Under the pieces are notes generated by a model. That model saw only the letters and a program-made list of their open reading frames with translations. It did no database searches and was not told the DNA's origin. 64,000 nt of DNA from Podaxis mareebaensis (taxonomy: Eukaryota; Basidiomycota; Agaricomycetes; Agaricales; Agaricaceae): assembly GCA_018524725.1 (NCBI GenBank), contig JAEUWP010000125.1:1-64000 (forward strand), written 5' to 3'. Below are positions 62,401 to 64,000 of the stretch, one piece after another. Each line of letters opens with the position of its first letter. Within the stretch, counting starts at the first letter, position 1. Both the position numbers and the translations under genes were made by a program.

Positions 62401-63430
62401 GCAGAGCGTTTCTGCGACGAGTTTGGGACTTGCAGGGGGTGCTACGAGGTCGAGGGCGAATTCATCGATGGCGAGGTTGGAAGAGGAGGCTGCGCATAGT
62501 TTGCCAGAGTTACCTTCACGTTTACGGGATGTTTCCGGTTCGACGCAGGAATCACGGTCTTCACAACCCTATTCGTTCTCGAACCCTCAAGCTTGGGAGG
62601 ACCGCGGATATATCTCGTCGTCTTCGCATTCGAGGAGTGGAAGTGGAAGTGGCGCTGAGAATTGGACGTTTGGACAGCCTATGCCTTTTATGCGTCCTGG
62701 GAACTCGCACCTTCGGGAGGAGGTTATCAGCGACAGTGATCTTGAAGGCAATTCGAGGAGATTGGGAGAAACGAGGCGAGATAGTGATATTGAAGAGGTG
62801 ACGCGGGAGTTTGGGCCTGTACGGACAACCCAATCACTAGTGGAAGTTGATCCGGAGTCTCTTATGGGTCCCGGAATGCCAGGTGCTTCCCCGATGTCTG
62901 CAAGTATTGAAACGACTCCGAGCGCCCTGGATGTTTTCCATTCGGTAGAACCCTCGACGCGAACAGCATCACCATTACCACCCGCGACACCTCGTGAAGG
63001 TGACGCCGGCGCTGGCCCAAGTACGAGCGCTAGCCCGAATATTGATATTCCTTGGGGCCGTTACCGGATAGGAGAACCCTATGCGTTGCGTGGACGTGGT
63101 CAAGCACATGGACGTAGGCCTGTAGGCGAGCGTTCAGTGAGCTCAACTCCACCTCAGGCAGGCACGGGGCAAACTAGTACGAGCACGAGCCCACCGGATA
63201 TCAGCACGGCTGCTCAGAGCTTTGTCACAGCGCCTGCAACCATTGAAGGGACTACGACTACGGAAGGCAGTGGTGAGAGGACCGAACAGGGGAGTCTGAA
63301 TGAATCATCGTGGAATGTTGCGACGACGTCGAGAGCGATGCGTGGTGCTGGTATTGGCAATGTCGGACTTGGTCCAGGTGGAATGGGGCCTGAGAGGGGA
63401 GACTCGATGGGCGATTGGAGACTGCGTTGA
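59483..63430 (+). CDS. Large multi-pass membrane protein with Ser-rich tail, unknown (1230 aa)
   Basis: Three exons: 59483-60156, 60345-60505 and 60573-63430 (3693 nt, phases 2 and 1). The start is the ATG of MFFTSRPSRRASPEE. The N-terminal about 180 residues are Pro/Ser-rich and cytosolic. Membrane helices follow: LARLYFYIFPILAFAHLPLQ, ALAAAAYVACWLVWIVCVFI with LYELVYSFIRRW, LPTVALLIPRAGLCLALLLA and ARGVLIANATWTAWRILLLL with ISWIGLWIL. Thus about four or more helices lie within residues 185-460. A soluble segment (DIDALAWAWKECTRLRIQDI, YELCLNTPALRWG) comes next. The last about 700 residues are Ser/Arg/Gly-rich and disordered, with repeated SQSG and SRSRTGSSARSRASS blocks and acidic patches. 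It resembles uncharacterised basidiomycete proteins; I do not recognise a function. Confidence 0.75.
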
Positions 63431-64000
63431 GGTGAGGCGTGTTGATTGTTGATTCCTGATTGTGTGCAGTGTGTGGTGTGGTGGAGGCGTGGTACGACTG
63501 CGGAGCTCATGATCCCGAATGAGATGAAATTCTGTTATGGTGTGGATGACTACCTAACTCACGTTCCCAATCTCCCAACTTTCCTCTTCATCTATCCTCG
63601 ATTTTTGGTGTTGTTTTATTGATATCTTTTCCCTGCGTTATTTTCGTCTTGCTTTTCATTATTACCCCCCTCCCCATTGTGTTACCCCTCTAGAACGCAT
63701 TACTACCATTTGGAGGTTTTTGATTCCCATGTTCATATCATTATCCCCTTGGCTCCTGGCCCTCTGGCTTCCTTACCCCTCATCTCTTCTATCCGCTTCT
63801 GGGACACCCCCTTCTTACTTTCCGACTTCTCGATCTGCGCTCAGTAATATTGATTCGACTATTCATGATGACTTGCGATTTTCTGACGGCTTTATGTTTC
63901 CACGACTAATACGTAGTTCTCTTCAAGAGGTATCAGCTTTATCTCGCGTTAGCTATTATTTGCTCTCCACGAACTATTATTCCATTCATGGCGTTTTGGA
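63431..64000. other. 3' flank at window end
   Basis: About 570 bp after the stop of the large membrane protein. It is T-rich and C-rich with TTTTATTG-type signals near 63610, consistent with 3' untranslated sequence. No further gene can be supported before the window ends. Confidence 0.4.

Overview
This is a nuclear window from a filamentous basidiomycete, most likely an Agaricomycete. The genes are dense and carry many short GT-AG introns (about 50 to 70 bp). Protein families typical of mushroom-forming fungi recur: an F-box protein of the agaricomycete type, DUF6533/DUF6534-like multi-pass membrane proteins, tiny Gly/Ala/Ile-rich hydrophobic proteins with an Arg-rich tail, and pogo-like DNA elements with TA target duplications. 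There is no sign of bacterial or viral sequence. I rebuilt the gene models by hand by joining reading frames at splice sites and checking intron phase. Where the sum of exons is a multiple of three and family motifs line up across junctions, confidence is high.

Layout. 1-1.8 kb is AT-rich and gene-free. 2.6-4.3 kb is an F-box protein. 4.5-11.1 kb is a degenerate tandem duplication of a membrane-protein gene; both copies carry frame lesions, and copy B also holds a 1.5 kb extra block. 11.2-14.9 kb has a divergent pair: an SLC25-type carrier and a secreted GH43 glycosidase. 15.0-21.8 kb is a nest of tandem pairs: two tiny hydrophobic proteins, two GNAT acetyltransferases and two alpha/beta hydrolases. 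A third, broken hydrolase lies far away at 55.9-57.5 kb.

22.9-29.5 kb is a housekeeping block for RNA polymerase II and splicing: a Mediator-25-like vWA protein, a disordered protein of unknown role, the splicing factor Prp46/PLRG1, and transcription factor TFIIS. Prp46 and TFIIS are divergent, with 148 bp between their start codons. 30.6-31.8 kb is a proline-rich unknown. 33.8-38.6 kb holds a Rab18-like GTPase between two multi-pass membrane proteins. 41.4-42.6 and 58.1-58.9 kb are two related, internally deleted pogo/Fot1-like transposons. 43.4-46.0 kb is an APC-family amino acid/GABA permease with 19 exons. 47.0-51.7 kb is a 1523-residue coiled-coil and disordered protein. 52.1-52.8 kb is SUMO, 53.2-54.6 kb a secreted M28 metallopeptidase, and 59.5-63.4 kb a 1230-residue multi-pass membrane protein with a long Ser-rich tail.

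No biosynthetic or defence system is evident. The secreted GH43 and M28 enzymes and the permease fit a plant-biomass or protein-scavenging lifestyle (inference). The most unusual items are the start-codon-only first exons shared by the two tiny paralogs, the permease micro-exons, a GC-AG intron, a carrier with an acidic dileucine motif and an extra membrane segment, and the paired deletion-derivative transposons.
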